The position numbers and the translations under genes were made by a program. Of a stretch of DNA of 37,865 nt, positions 14,007 through 22,075 are shown one piece after another. The notes below the pieces were generated by a model that did no database searches, was not told the DNA's origin, and worked only from the letters and a program-made list of their open reading frames with translations. Origin of the DNA: Lachnospiraceae bacterium (GTDB lineage: Bacteria > Bacillota > Clostridia > Lachnospirales > Lachnospiraceae); assembly GCA_017634175.1 (NCBI GenBank), contig JAGBNY010000056.1, positions 1 to 37,865 on the forward strand, in the 5' to 3' direction. Positions within the stretch are counted from its first letter, which is position 1. Each line of letters starts with the position of its first letter.

Positions 14007-17000
14007 ATGCACAATAAAAAATTTCTATCTGCCGTTCTGGCTCTTTCTTTGACCTTTGGTCAATGTCTCCCTTCTTTTGCGGGGGATTTTGTTTCGGGTA
14101 ATCCCGAAAATCGGATGGAGTATCAAATTAGCGCTGTTTCAGGGCAGGGCGCTGCTGCTTCCAAGGCATCTTCTCAAAAGACCGGGGTGTATGCGCCAAT
14201 TTACTCGGGCGTGGAGTGCCGCCCGGTGCCATTGAGCGATGGCACCTTTGGATTGGTAAAGGGACAAAAGTGGTACACCGGAAAAGGAGCGACTTCTTCT
14301 GATGAGAGTATTATTAAAATAAATGGAAAAGGAGTTGCGGTTGTAAAGGCTAGAGGTACAGCTAAGGTAAAAACCGGAACACAAACATTTAGCATAAGGG
14401 TCATTGAACCCCAATTAACTGAAAAGAAAGTGAATTTACAAGTAGGCGGTCAAAAGAAGCTCATGCTGATTACCGATGGGTATGAGATAGACAGCGTAGG
14501 GTGGAAGACTGCCTGGATATCAGCTAATCAAAATGTGGTTCAGGTGGACGATGGAATGGTGACAGCCGTGGGACCTGGAAAAACCTTTGTATATGCGATT
14601 GCGGGAGGGAAGAAATTCAGGGCCTCGGTAAAGGTCCAGGATACGCCGGGGTCCACTCTCGTCATGAATGTTTCGGAGGGAAAATCTGAAAAAATTGCAA
14701 TCAAAGGAGCGGCGAAGCTGTCCTGGACGGTTTCAGGAGATAACGCCCATGCGGAAAAAGGAAAGGTGACAGGGGTGCAAAAAGGAAACTGCATGCTAGC
14801 TGGCTCCGATGGGCACAAGATCAAGGCTTATGTAGAGGAAAAGTATTCCGGGGATACCAGCCTGACTCTGGATAAGAATGAGAAGAAGCTGCTAATGCTG
14901 CCTTCGCATGAATTAGCTATGTGGACATCGAATAATCCAAGCGTGGCATCAGTTTCGGAATATGGGGTCGTCATAGGGACTACTACTGGAAAAGCCAGAT
15001 TGACATCGAAGATTGGAGGCAAGAGGACGAAGGTTGAGGTCGTAGTTACCGGAGACGAATATAGGACTCAGGACGTTACCGCTTCTGTCAGCAGCGGGGA
15101 TTTAAGGGAAATTGTCTTGATTGACCCTGTCAATGGACACAATGGTAAGCTGCTTCGGATTGCAAAAAACGGAGAATATAAGGTTGAAACAGTTGAATCC
15201 GATGAAAAGGCTAACAATAAATCCAAAAATAAGGTGAGCGAGAACAGTACCAGTTCTAATTCTTCAAATAAAAATAGGGATAGCGAGGAACAGAATAAGG
15301 ACGAAGAAGCAAGTGTGAGTGAGAATTCCTCATCAAAAGATAAAGCCGATAATAAGGATTCAAATATCCACCCCTCACAAGAGCAGGTATCTGGGAATAC
15401 TTCATCTGTATCTGAGAATGATAAAAATCGTGAGGCTTCGCCATCTGAGAACAATATCGGGGGTGAAGAAAGAACTGCTTCCGACAATAGGGCTGGAGAA
15501 GGAAATGATTCCGCTTCGAGCAATTCATCAGGAAGCGGGGATAGCGTGTCGCAAGATGCGCCAGCTTTATCGGGGAATGATTCAGGAGAACAGGGAAAAT
15601 CTGCTTCTGGCAATTCTTCGGCAGACACGGGTTCCTCTAATTCTGATAATAATTTGGGTGGAGATAGTGTGCCATCAGAAAATGAGGAGGACGGCAAAAG
15701 GGATTCTTCGGCAAAGAACGAAGATAGCAATGGGACGGATTCCGCTTCAGCAAATGATACAAAAAATAAGGAGAATAAGGCTCTAAGCGAGGATTCTGTA
15801 TCGACGAATGGTACAGGCCAAAATAACGACTCAAAAAATGGCACAGGTCAAGATAATTCGGACGCATCGTCTGAAAACAGCGACTCAAAAGCCGATGATT
15901 CAAAGGGGAATGTCTCAGATAATAATAGTATTGATAACTCCGATGACGGCAATTCTGGTAGTGAGGAAGTACCAGTCGATGAAACCAAAGATGAAATGGA
16001 TGGAGGCAAGAGCGATGATTTGAATGACGATAAAGAATCAGGAAATGAGCAGGGAGCAAGCGATTCTGAGACCGATAAAGAGGATTCAAATAAAAGCGAG
16101 TCTAAGAATGGAATCGATGATGGCGATAAAGTGAAAGAAATCGATGAAAATAAAGGATCTGGCAGTGGAGATGAAGGAGATCCTGGATCCGAAGGGGATG
16201 AAAAGCCGGTTGAGATAATAGATGAGAATATTAGCTACACAGTGTCCTTTATATCGGATGGCGGGATAGTGATTCCCTCGCAAAGCGTGAAATCGGGGAA
16301 TAAGGCGATTAAGCCGGAAACTCCTAAGAGAGCGGGCTATATCTTTAAGGGCTGGAAAAACGAGGGGAATAGCTTTGACTTTGAGACACCGATAGTTTCG
16401 GACCTCTCCATTGAAGCGGTTTGGGCAGAAATGTTCGTAATTAACGAAAGAGGATATTTAACAGGACTCACAGAGGAAGGCAAGGCGCTTAACGAGATTG
16501 AAATACCCGAATTCGTGGATGGAATCGAGATTGCCCGTATCAGTGCAGGCGCCTTTGAGGGCTCAAAAGCAAAGCAGGTATCGATTCCAGAGGGGATGAA
16601 AGCGATAAGCCCGGGGGCATTCAATGGATTCAAAAATGTGGACATAATCTACAATGGTTTCCTGGATGGCTTCCCTTGGGGAGCGGAGGATTCCTTCAGG
16701 GTCAGGACGCTTTATCATGTGAGTATCGATTTGGACGGTTTAGGCACTATCGAGGTGCAGGATATAGAGCCCGAAGGAAAGGTCGCAAAGCCTGAAACAA
16801 GGGCAAGGGAGCATTATGAGTTCCTTAATTGGTATATGAATGACGAGGTGTATGATTTCGATTCACCTGTGATGGGTGACTATGAGATAAAGGCTGTTTA
16901 TAAAGCTGTGCCCTATAGCGTATCTTACGACTTGGTTGGCGGTACGAATGATGGGAATCCAGATACCTATACGATTGAATCCGATTTTACTCTAAAAGAG

Positions 17001-17612
17001 CCGAAAAAGACAGGCTATCTCTTCCAGGGATGGGTGGATATGACGAATGTAGAGGGTGGGCTTTCTGCTGAGGCACCTGACACAGACCCGGTAGCTGTAA
17101 CGAGAGTGACAAAAGGGACTACGGGCAATCTGAGCTTCAGGGCTGTCTGGAAACCAATAAAATACACAGTGAGATTCCAGCCTGGCGATGGGGCATCTGG
17201 TTCTTATCCGGATATGGAAATGACCTATGATGTGCCTGCTGAATTGCCGAAGAATCATTTCGAGAAAGACGGCTACATGGCATATAATTGGAGTGATGGG
17301 TCGACTTCTTACAGGATGGGCTACGAGCATAAGAACTTGACGACCGAGCATGGAGCAATCGTGATACTTACCCCGAATTGGCTCGCTTGTGGTATCGGAG
17401 TGGGATTCAAGCTGGAAGCTGACGGAGCTGTGTGGAAGCAGGAAGTATTTACTTTCGATCAGCCCTATGGGAGCGACCTGCCGACCAATGCCACAAAAGC
17501 TGGTTATACCTTCGTTGGCTGGTTCACGGAACCTACAGGAGGCACACAGGTCACGGCGAGTACTATCGTAAAGACAGCTCACTACCATAATCTCTATGCT
17601 CATTGGAGATAA
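14007..17612 (+). CDS. Secreted modular protein: BIG2-like domains, long Ser/Asp/Asn/Glu linker, LRR-like segment and InlB-type repeats
   Basis: The protein has 1201 residues. The ATG at 14007 is chosen for GGAGG at 13998-14002 and a clear signal peptide (MHNKKFLSAVLALSLTFGQC then LPSFA before GD); the frame is open further upstream but without a good start. Residues about 50-370 hold BIG2-like immunoglobulin folds (SANQNVVQVDDGMVTAVGPG; WTSNNPSVASVSEYGVVIGT). Residues about 395-730 are a low-complexity linker rich in S, D, N, E, K and G, with many SxN/SEN motifs. The C-terminal part has InlB (Listeria-Bacteroides, Flg_new) beta-grasp repeats at about 740-808, 903-966, 968-1050, 1051-1130 and 1131-1201. 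A BspA-like leucine-rich segment (about 810-885) separates the first two. Such proteins usually mediate adhesion at the cell surface. No LPXTG motif, C-terminal membrane segment or S-layer domain is visible, so anchoring is unclear. Confidence 0.92.
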   Translation: MHNKKFLSAVLALSLTFGQCLPSFAGDFVSGNPENRMEYQISAVSGQGAAASKASSQKTGVYAPIYSGVECRPVPLSDGTFGLVKGQKWYTGKGATSSDESIIKINGKGVAVVKARGTAKVKTGTQTFSIRVIEPQLTEKKVNLQVGGQKKLMLITDGYEIDSVGWKTAWISANQNVVQVDDGMVTAVGPGKTFVYAIAGGKKFRASVKVQDTPGSTLVMNVSEGKSEKIAIKGAAKLSWTVSGDNAHAEKGKVTGVQKGNCMLAGSDGHKIKAYVEEKYSGDTSLTLDKNEKKLLMLPSHELAMWTSNNPSVASVSEYGVVIGTTTGKARLTSKIGGKRTKVEVVVTGDEYRTQDVTASVSSGDLREIVLIDPVNGHNGKLLRIAKNGEYKVETVESDEKANNKSKNKVSENSTSSNSSNKNRDSEEQNKDEEASVSENSSSKDKADNKDSNIHPSQEQVSGNTSSVSENDKNREASPSENNIGGEERTASDNRAGEGNDSASSNSSGSGDSVSQDAPALSGNDSGEQGKSASGNSSADTGSSNSDNNLGGDSVPSENEEDGKRDSSAKNEDSNGTDSASANDTKNKENKALSEDSVSTNGTGQNNDSKNGTGQDNSDASSENSDSKADDSKGNVSDNNSIDNSDDGNSGSEEVPVDETKDEMDGGKSDDLNDDKESGNEQGASDSETDKEDSNKSESKNGIDDGDKVKEIDENKGSGSGDEGDPGSEGDEKPVEIIDENISYTVSFISDGGIVIPSQSVKSGNKAIKPETPKRAGYIFKGWKNEGNSFDFETPIVSDLSIEAVWAEMFVINERGYLTGLTEEGKALNEIEIPEFVDGIEIARISAGAFEGSKAKQVSIPEGMKAISPGAFNGFKNVDIIYNGFLDGFPWGAEDSFRVRTLYHVSIDLDGLGTIEVQDIEPEGKVAKPETRAREHYEFLNWYMNDEVYDFDSPVMGDYEIKAVYKAVPYSVSYDLVGGTNDGNPDTYTIESDFTLKEPKKTGYLFQGWVDMTNVEGGLSAEAPDTDPVAVTRVTKGTTGNLSFRAVWKPIKYTVRFQPGDGASGSYPDMEMTYDVPAELPKNHFEKDGYMAYNWSDGSTSYRMGYEHKNLTTEHGAIVILTPNWLACGIGVGFKLEADGAVWKQEVFTFDQPYGSDLPTNATKAGYTFVGWFTEPTGGTQVTASTIVKTAHYHNLYAHWR

Positions 17613-17699
17613 ATGCAGCATTGCGAGCCCTCATTTTAGAGCATTTATGAGATAATAGTAATTAATTTCTAGCTTAAGATCAAACCTTTAAATTAAAAC

Positions 17700-17755
17700 A
17701 AGGTCTTGCTGGGGGCGATGTAAGTTTGCCCCTGGCGGACCTTATTCTTTTCTTG
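17700..17755 (+). terminator. Strong rho-independent terminator after the secreted protein gene
   Basis: Nested pairing AAGGTC (17700-17705)/GACCTT (17738-17743), GC/GC and GGGGC/GCCCC gives a long interrupted stem, and it is followed by ATTCTTTTCTT. Confidence 0.88.
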
Positions 17756-17781
17756 CATTAGTGGAGTGTGAATGTTAAAAT
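17753..17781 (+). promoter_or_regulatory. Candidate promoter of rel
   Basis: TTGCAT (17753-17758) and TAAAAT (17776-17781) are separated by 17 bases, giving a start near 17788 and a short leader of about 30 bases. The -35 overlaps the T-run of the preceding terminator. Confidence 0.5.
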
Positions 17782-17817
17782 AAATGATTAACTGTAAAAT
17801 ATTATCTTTGTAAGTTT

Positions 17818-20109
17818 ATGGATAATAGCGGAATGGAGGTGAGTAGTATATCTGATAAGATTTTTGACAGGTCGAGGTTGTATTCTGCCCAGAATCATAC
17901 TGCTCCAGAAGAGCTCTATTCCGACCTTATAAAGAGTGTTCATAAGTACCATCCATCGGATGACATATCCTTGATTGAGAAGGCCTTTGGCATTGCGGAT
18001 AAGGCTCATAGTGGGCAGCTTCGAAAGAGCGGCGAGCCTTATATTATACATCCTCTGAGCACCGCAATCATACTGGCCGAATTGGAACTGGATAAAGAGA
18101 CAATCGTCGCCGGACTCCTGCATGATGTTGTGGAAGACACAATAATGACAAAGGAGGATATAGCGAGGGAGTTTTCTGAAGAGGTCGCTAATCTCGTGGA
18201 TGGAGTCACCAAGCTGTCCAAGATAAAGTATTTAGGCGATAAGATAGAATTTCAGGCGGACAATCTCAGGAAGATGTTCCTCGCAATGGCAAGGGACATA
18301 AGGGTAATTCTGATAAAGCTGGCCGACCGCCTTCACAATATGAGGACTTTGGAATTCCAGCCCCCGGCGAAGCAGATAGAGATAGCCAGGGAGACTCTGG
18401 ATATCTATTCCCCTATAGCGGAGAGACTGGGTATATCCAAGGTAAAGGTAGAGCTGGACGACCTTTCTTTAAAATACCTTAAGCCGGATGTCTACTATGA
18501 CCTCGCTCACCAGATTTCCCAGAAAAAGGATGAGAGAGAAGAATTCGTGCGGAGCATTGTGGAAGACGTCGATCGCCACATGAAGGCTGCTGAGATCAAG
18601 GCCGAGGTGACAGGCAGGATAAAGCATTTCTTCTCGATTTATAAGAAGATGGTGAATCAAAATAAGACCTTGGATCAGCTTTACGACCTGTTCGCTGTCC
18701 GTATAATCGTGGATAGTGTGAAGGATTGCTATTCAGCCTTGGGGATAATACATGAAATGTATAAGCCAATCCCCGGCAGATTCAAGGACTATGTGGCGAT
18801 GCCAAAGCCTAATATGTACCAGTCGCTGCATACCTCCCTCATAGGTCCCTCCGGCACGCCGTTCGAGATACAGATTCGCACCTATGAGATGCATAGGACT
18901 GCGGAATATGGGATAGCGGCCCATTGGAAGTATAAGGAATCTGCTAACGGGAATCATCCCGACGGATTGGAGGAAGAGAAGTTTGCCTGGCTCAGGCAGA
19001 TTTTGGATTGGCAGAGGAATCTATCGGATAATAAGGAATTCATGAGCCTGATAAAGAGCGATTTGAACCTTTTTTCGGACTCCGTCTATTGTTTCACTCC
19101 TACGGGAGATGTAAAGAACCTTCCAAAGGACTCGACACCCGTAGATTTTGCCTATAGTATCCATTCAGCAGTTGGGAACAAGATGGTGGGCGCCAGGATT
19201 AATGGCAAGCTCGTAAATATAGATTGCGCCATTCAAAATGGGGACAGGGTCGAGATAATAACCAGCCAGAATTCCAGGGGACCGAGCCTGGATTGGCTGA
19301 GCTTCGTCAAAAGCACTCAGGCTCGCTCAAAGATCAATCAATGGTTCAAGAACGAGAATAAGGAAATAAACATTGCAAGGGGAAGAGAGGCCTTCTTAAA
19401 TTATCTGAAGGCGCACGGGATCCGCCTTGAGGACATCATGAAGAGCGACTACCAGGAAATCGTGATGTCAAAGTACCATTTTAAGGATTGGGATTCTGTA
19501 TATGCTGCGATAGGCCATGGAGGCTTGAAGGAGGGGCAGGTCGTCAACCGGATGGTGGAGCGCTACAAGGCAGACCACCAAAGGCACTTGACGGATGACG
19601 AGGCCCTTTTGGAATTAGAGCATAATGCAAAAAGAATCGGCAATGGCAAGAATTATGGCGGCATCAGGGTGAGGGGAATGAGGGAGATCTCCTTCCATCT
19701 CTCAAAGTGCTGCAGCCCGCTCCCGGGGGACGAGATAGTAGGTTATGTTACAAAGGGACGGGGGGTATCGATTCACCGTACAGATTGCATAAACGTACTT
19801 TCGATGTCTGAATCTGAGCGTGACCGTCTCTTGGAAGCCGAATGGGAGAGGGGCGCGGAGAACGGGGACGAGTACTTGGCAGAGATAAATATTTTTGCGG
19901 ATAATCGGAGCGGACTATTGGTTGATATATCGAAGCTTTTTACAGAGGCGGGAATAGATATCTTAGAAGCACAATCGAAGGTGAATAAATCGGGAATTGC
20001 GACCATTTCTCTGGGCTTCAATATTCATAATACCGATGAGCTTGGCAGAATCATAAAGAAAATACACTCCGTTCATGATGTAATAAATATAGAAAGGACT
20101 AGCGGATAA
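17818..20109 (+). CDS. relA: Bifunctional (p)ppGpp synthetase/hydrolase, RelA/SpoT family
   Basis: This 763-residue long RSH enzyme makes and degrades the alarmone (p)ppGpp in response to amino-acid starvation. The HD hydrolase domain is intact (HSGQLRKSGEPYIIHPLSTA and LLHDVVEDT, about residues 60-110), so degradation should be active. The synthetase domain holds FAVRIIVDSVKDCYSALGII and GRFKDYVAMPKPNMYQSLHT (about 285-345). A TGS domain follows (VYCFTPTGDVKNLPKDSTPV), then a helical/zinc-finger-like region containing KCCSPLPGDEIVGYVTKGRG, and a C-terminal ACT domain. The start is not certain: the ATG at 17818 has no good Shine-Dalgarno site, and later starts within 25 bases are possible. 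It is the first gene of a long plus-strand run. Confidence 0.96.
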   Translation: MDNSGMEVSSISDKIFDRSRLYSAQNHTAPEELYSDLIKSVHKYHPSDDISLIEKAFGIADKAHSGQLRKSGEPYIIHPLSTAIILAELELDKETIVAGLLHDVVEDTIMTKEDIAREFSEEVANLVDGVTKLSKIKYLGDKIEFQADNLRKMFLAMARDIRVILIKLADRLHNMRTLEFQPPAKQIEIARETLDIYSPIAERLGISKVKVELDDLSLKYLKPDVYYDLAHQISQKKDEREEFVRSIVEDVDRHMKAAEIKAEVTGRIKHFFSIYKKMVNQNKTLDQLYDLFAVRIIVDSVKDCYSALGIIHEMYKPIPGRFKDYVAMPKPNMYQSLHTSLIGPSGTPFEIQIRTYEMHRTAEYGIAAHWKYKESANGNHPDGLEEEKFAWLRQILDWQRNLSDNKEFMSLIKSDLNLFSDSVYCFTPTGDVKNLPKDSTPVDFAYSIHSAVGNKMVGARINGKLVNIDCAIQNGDRVEIITSQNSRGPSLDWLSFVKSTQARSKINQWFKNENKEINIARGREAFLNYLKAHGIRLEDIMKSDYQEIVMSKYHFKDWDSVYAAIGHGGLKEGQVVNRMVERYKADHQRHLTDDEALLELEHNAKRIGNGKNYGGIRVRGMREISFHLSKCCSPLPGDEIVGYVTKGRGVSIHRTDCINVLSMSESERDRLLEAEWERGAENGDEYLAEINIFADNRSGLLVDISKLFTEAGIDILEAQSKVNKSGIATISLGFNIHNTDELGRIIKKIHSVHDVINIERTSG

Positions 20110-20757
20110 GTGAAAATCAGAATTAAGAGCCTCGTGCTGGGACCGGTCGAAACGAATTGCTATATTATTGAGAATGAAGACAATATGGAGGCCATGGTGA
20201 TAGATCCGGGCGACAGCGGGGATGAGATCTATGACATGGTCAAGGGAGATGGCTTTAGCATAAGCGCGATTCTCTTGACACATGGGCATTTTGACCATAT
20301 TCTGGGACTCATAGATTTATTGCCGCATTTGAAGGATGAGGGGAAGAGCTATCAGATACTGGCATCTAGCGATGAAGAAGAGGTGCTATCTGACCCAGAA
20401 CTCAATGAATCTAGGTCTCATATAGAGGGCGGATATACGGTGAAGGCAGACAGGCTCCTAAAAGACAATGAAGAGTTTGAGGCCGCTGGGATACGATTTG
20501 TCTGCCTGCATACGCCGGGACACACAAAGGGGAGCTGCTGCTATTATTTATCGGAAAAAAAGATCCTTTTCTCTGGAGACACCTTATTTGCGAGGTCTGT
20601 CGGAAGGACGGATTTGCCCACGGGTTCCATGAGGCAACTGAAGAAATCCATAGATGAAAAGCTCATGTCCTTAGACGATGATGTGCAGGTATTCCCGGGG
20701 CATGACAGCTATACGACCATTGGGGATGAAAGGAAAATGAATCCATTTATTGGATGA
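20110..20757 (+). CDS. MBL-fold metallo-hydrolase (glyoxalase II-like)
   Basis: This 215-residue protein has the complete metallo-beta-lactamase fold signature: THGHFDHILG (HxHxDH), the later histidine in HTPGHTKGSCCYY, the metal-bridging aspartate in FSGDTLFARSVGRTDL and the final PGHDSYTTIGDE. These short single-domain members are usually annotated as hydroxyacylglutathione hydrolase-like, but they lack the C-terminal substrate domain of true glyoxalase II, so the substrate is unknown. It begins with GTG directly after the rel stop. The end overlaps or abuts the hisS start. The gene order rel-MBL-hisS is frequent in Clostridia, which suggests co-expression rather than a proven shared pathway. 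Confidence 0.92.
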   Translation: MKIRIKSLVLGPVETNCYIIENEDNMEAMVIDPGDSGDEIYDMVKGDGFSISAILLTHGHFDHILGLIDLLPHLKDEGKSYQILASSDEEEVLSDPELNESRSHIEGGYTVKADRLLKDNEEFEAAGIRFVCLHTPGHTKGSCCYYLSEKKILFSGDTLFARSVGRTDLPTGSMRQLKKSIDEKLMSLDDDVQVFPGHDSYTTIGDERKMNPFIG

Positions 20758-20767
20758 GGTGCAAGTA

Positions 20768-22036
20768 TTGGACTTAGTGAAGAAGCCGGTCACCGGCATG
20801 AAGGATATACTGCCGCAGGAGATGAAGATAAGGAATTATGTGCTCCAGCAGGTCAGGGAAACTTATAGTAAATATGGCTTTACGGAAATTGAGACTCCGA
20901 TAGTGGAGCATCTCGGGAATCTTTGCTCGAACCAGGGCGGAGAGAATGAGAAATTGATATTCCGCATTTTGAAGAGGGGGGAGAAGCTGAAGCTGGATGA
21001 AGCCAAGGATGTGTCCGACTTATCGGATTCGGGGCTCAGGTACGATTTGACCCTTCCGCTTTCAAGATATTACAGCAATCATAGCGCAGAGCTTCCTGTC
21101 CCGTTCAAGGCATTTCAGACGGGCAGCGTTTTTCGTGCGGACAGGCCGCAGAGGGGAAGGTTCCGGCAATTCACCCAATGCGATATAGATATTCTGGGCG
21201 ATAGCTCAGTACTGGCCGAGACAGAGCTGATTCTGGCGACGTCCTCTCTGCTCCTTAAGCTTGGATTCAAGGGCTTCACGGTACATATATCGGACAGAAA
21301 GCTCCTGAAGGCAATGGCTGCGGCTTCAGGAATAGATGAAAATGAGGCTTCAGAGGTTTTCATTGTCCTGGACAAGATGGACAAGATTGGGATAGAAGGG
21401 GTGAAAGAAGAGCTTCTCCAAAAGGGCATAGCTTCTGAAAGAATTGACTCATTTTTAGGTTTTTTCCTTTTCAAGCAGGATTCGAGTGCTGAAGATGAGA
21501 CTCATGCGGTGAGTGAGCTGGGAGAGAAGCTGGGAGATAACGTTTCTTCTGATACGGTGTCCTCCCTGATTTCAATTATTAAGAATGTGAGCGCGGTTCA
21601 AAAGAATTCCGATTACAGGATAATCTTTGACCCTTGTCTCGTTAGGGGAATGTCCTATTATACGGGCACGATTTTCGAGATTACCATAGATTCTTTTGGA
21701 AGCTCGATTGCCGGCGGAGGCAGGTACGATGGGATGGTTGAGAGGTTCACTGGAAAGGCTGTCCCGGCCTGCGGATTTTCGATAGGCTTCGAGCGAATTA
21801 TTACAATGCTCATTGAGCAGGGCTTTAAGGTGCCCGGAGACGATGGCAAGGTCGCCTTTCTTCTAGATAAGAAGCTTTCAAGCGAAAAAATCCCTGAGAT
21901 AATGGAGAGAGCAAATAATCTGAGGGAAGAGGGTAAGGTGGTGCTTGTCACCGGAATGATGAAGAATAAGAAATTCCAAAAAGAAAACCTGTCCCAAGAG
22001 GGATATCAGACAATAGAAGAGATTTTTGGTAACTGA
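20768..22036 (+). CDS. hisS: Histidyl-tRNA synthetase
   Basis: This class II synthetase of about 422 residues charges tRNA-His. N-terminal PVTGMKDILPQEMKIRNYVL and motif 1 region are followed by motif 2, VFRADRPQRGRFRQFTQCDI, and the histidine-binding motif RGMSYYTGTIFEI. Motif 3 (ACGFSIGFERI) is present, and then a short C-terminal anticodon domain. Motif 2 and the RGMSYYTG sequence differ from the common bacterial RYERPQKGRYRQF and RGLDYYTG, resembling a divergent HisRS type found in some Clostridia. TTG at 20768 is chosen because GAGG (20756-20759) is eight bases upstream; TTG 20750 and GTG 20759 are in frame alternatives. No T-box leader is present. Confidence 0.95.
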   Translation: MDLVKKPVTGMKDILPQEMKIRNYVLQQVRETYSKYGFTEIETPIVEHLGNLCSNQGGENEKLIFRILKRGEKLKLDEAKDVSDLSDSGLRYDLTLPLSRYYSNHSAELPVPFKAFQTGSVFRADRPQRGRFRQFTQCDIDILGDSSVLAETELILATSSLLLKLGFKGFTVHISDRKLLKAMAAASGIDENEASEVFIVLDKMDKIGIEGVKEELLQKGIASERIDSFLGFFLFKQDSSAEDETHAVSELGEKLGDNVSSDTVSSLISIIKNVSAVQKNSDYRIIFDPCLVRGMSYYTGTIFEITIDSFGSSIAGGGRYDGMVERFTGKAVPACGFSIGFERIITMLIEQGFKVPGDDGKVAFLLDKKLSSEKIPEIMERANNLREEGKVVLVTGMMKNKKFQKENLSQEGYQTIEEIFGN

Positions 22037-22044
22037 ATAGTTAC
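22029..22044 (+). repeat. Small hairpin overlapping the hisS stop
   Basis: GTAACT (22029-22034) and AGTTAC (22039-22044) form a perfect 6-bp stem with a GAAT loop that includes the hisS stop codon. No T-run follows, so it is not a normal terminator. Confidence 0.5.
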
Positions 22045-22075
22045 GAATTTTGGGAGAATACGGAGAGAGCCGAAA

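Noticed and set aside
15068..15844. A 258-residue open frame on the minus strand inside the secreted protein gene
   Set aside because: It mirrors the Ser/Asp/Glu codon bias of the low-complexity linker and has no independent domain or ribosome-binding site.
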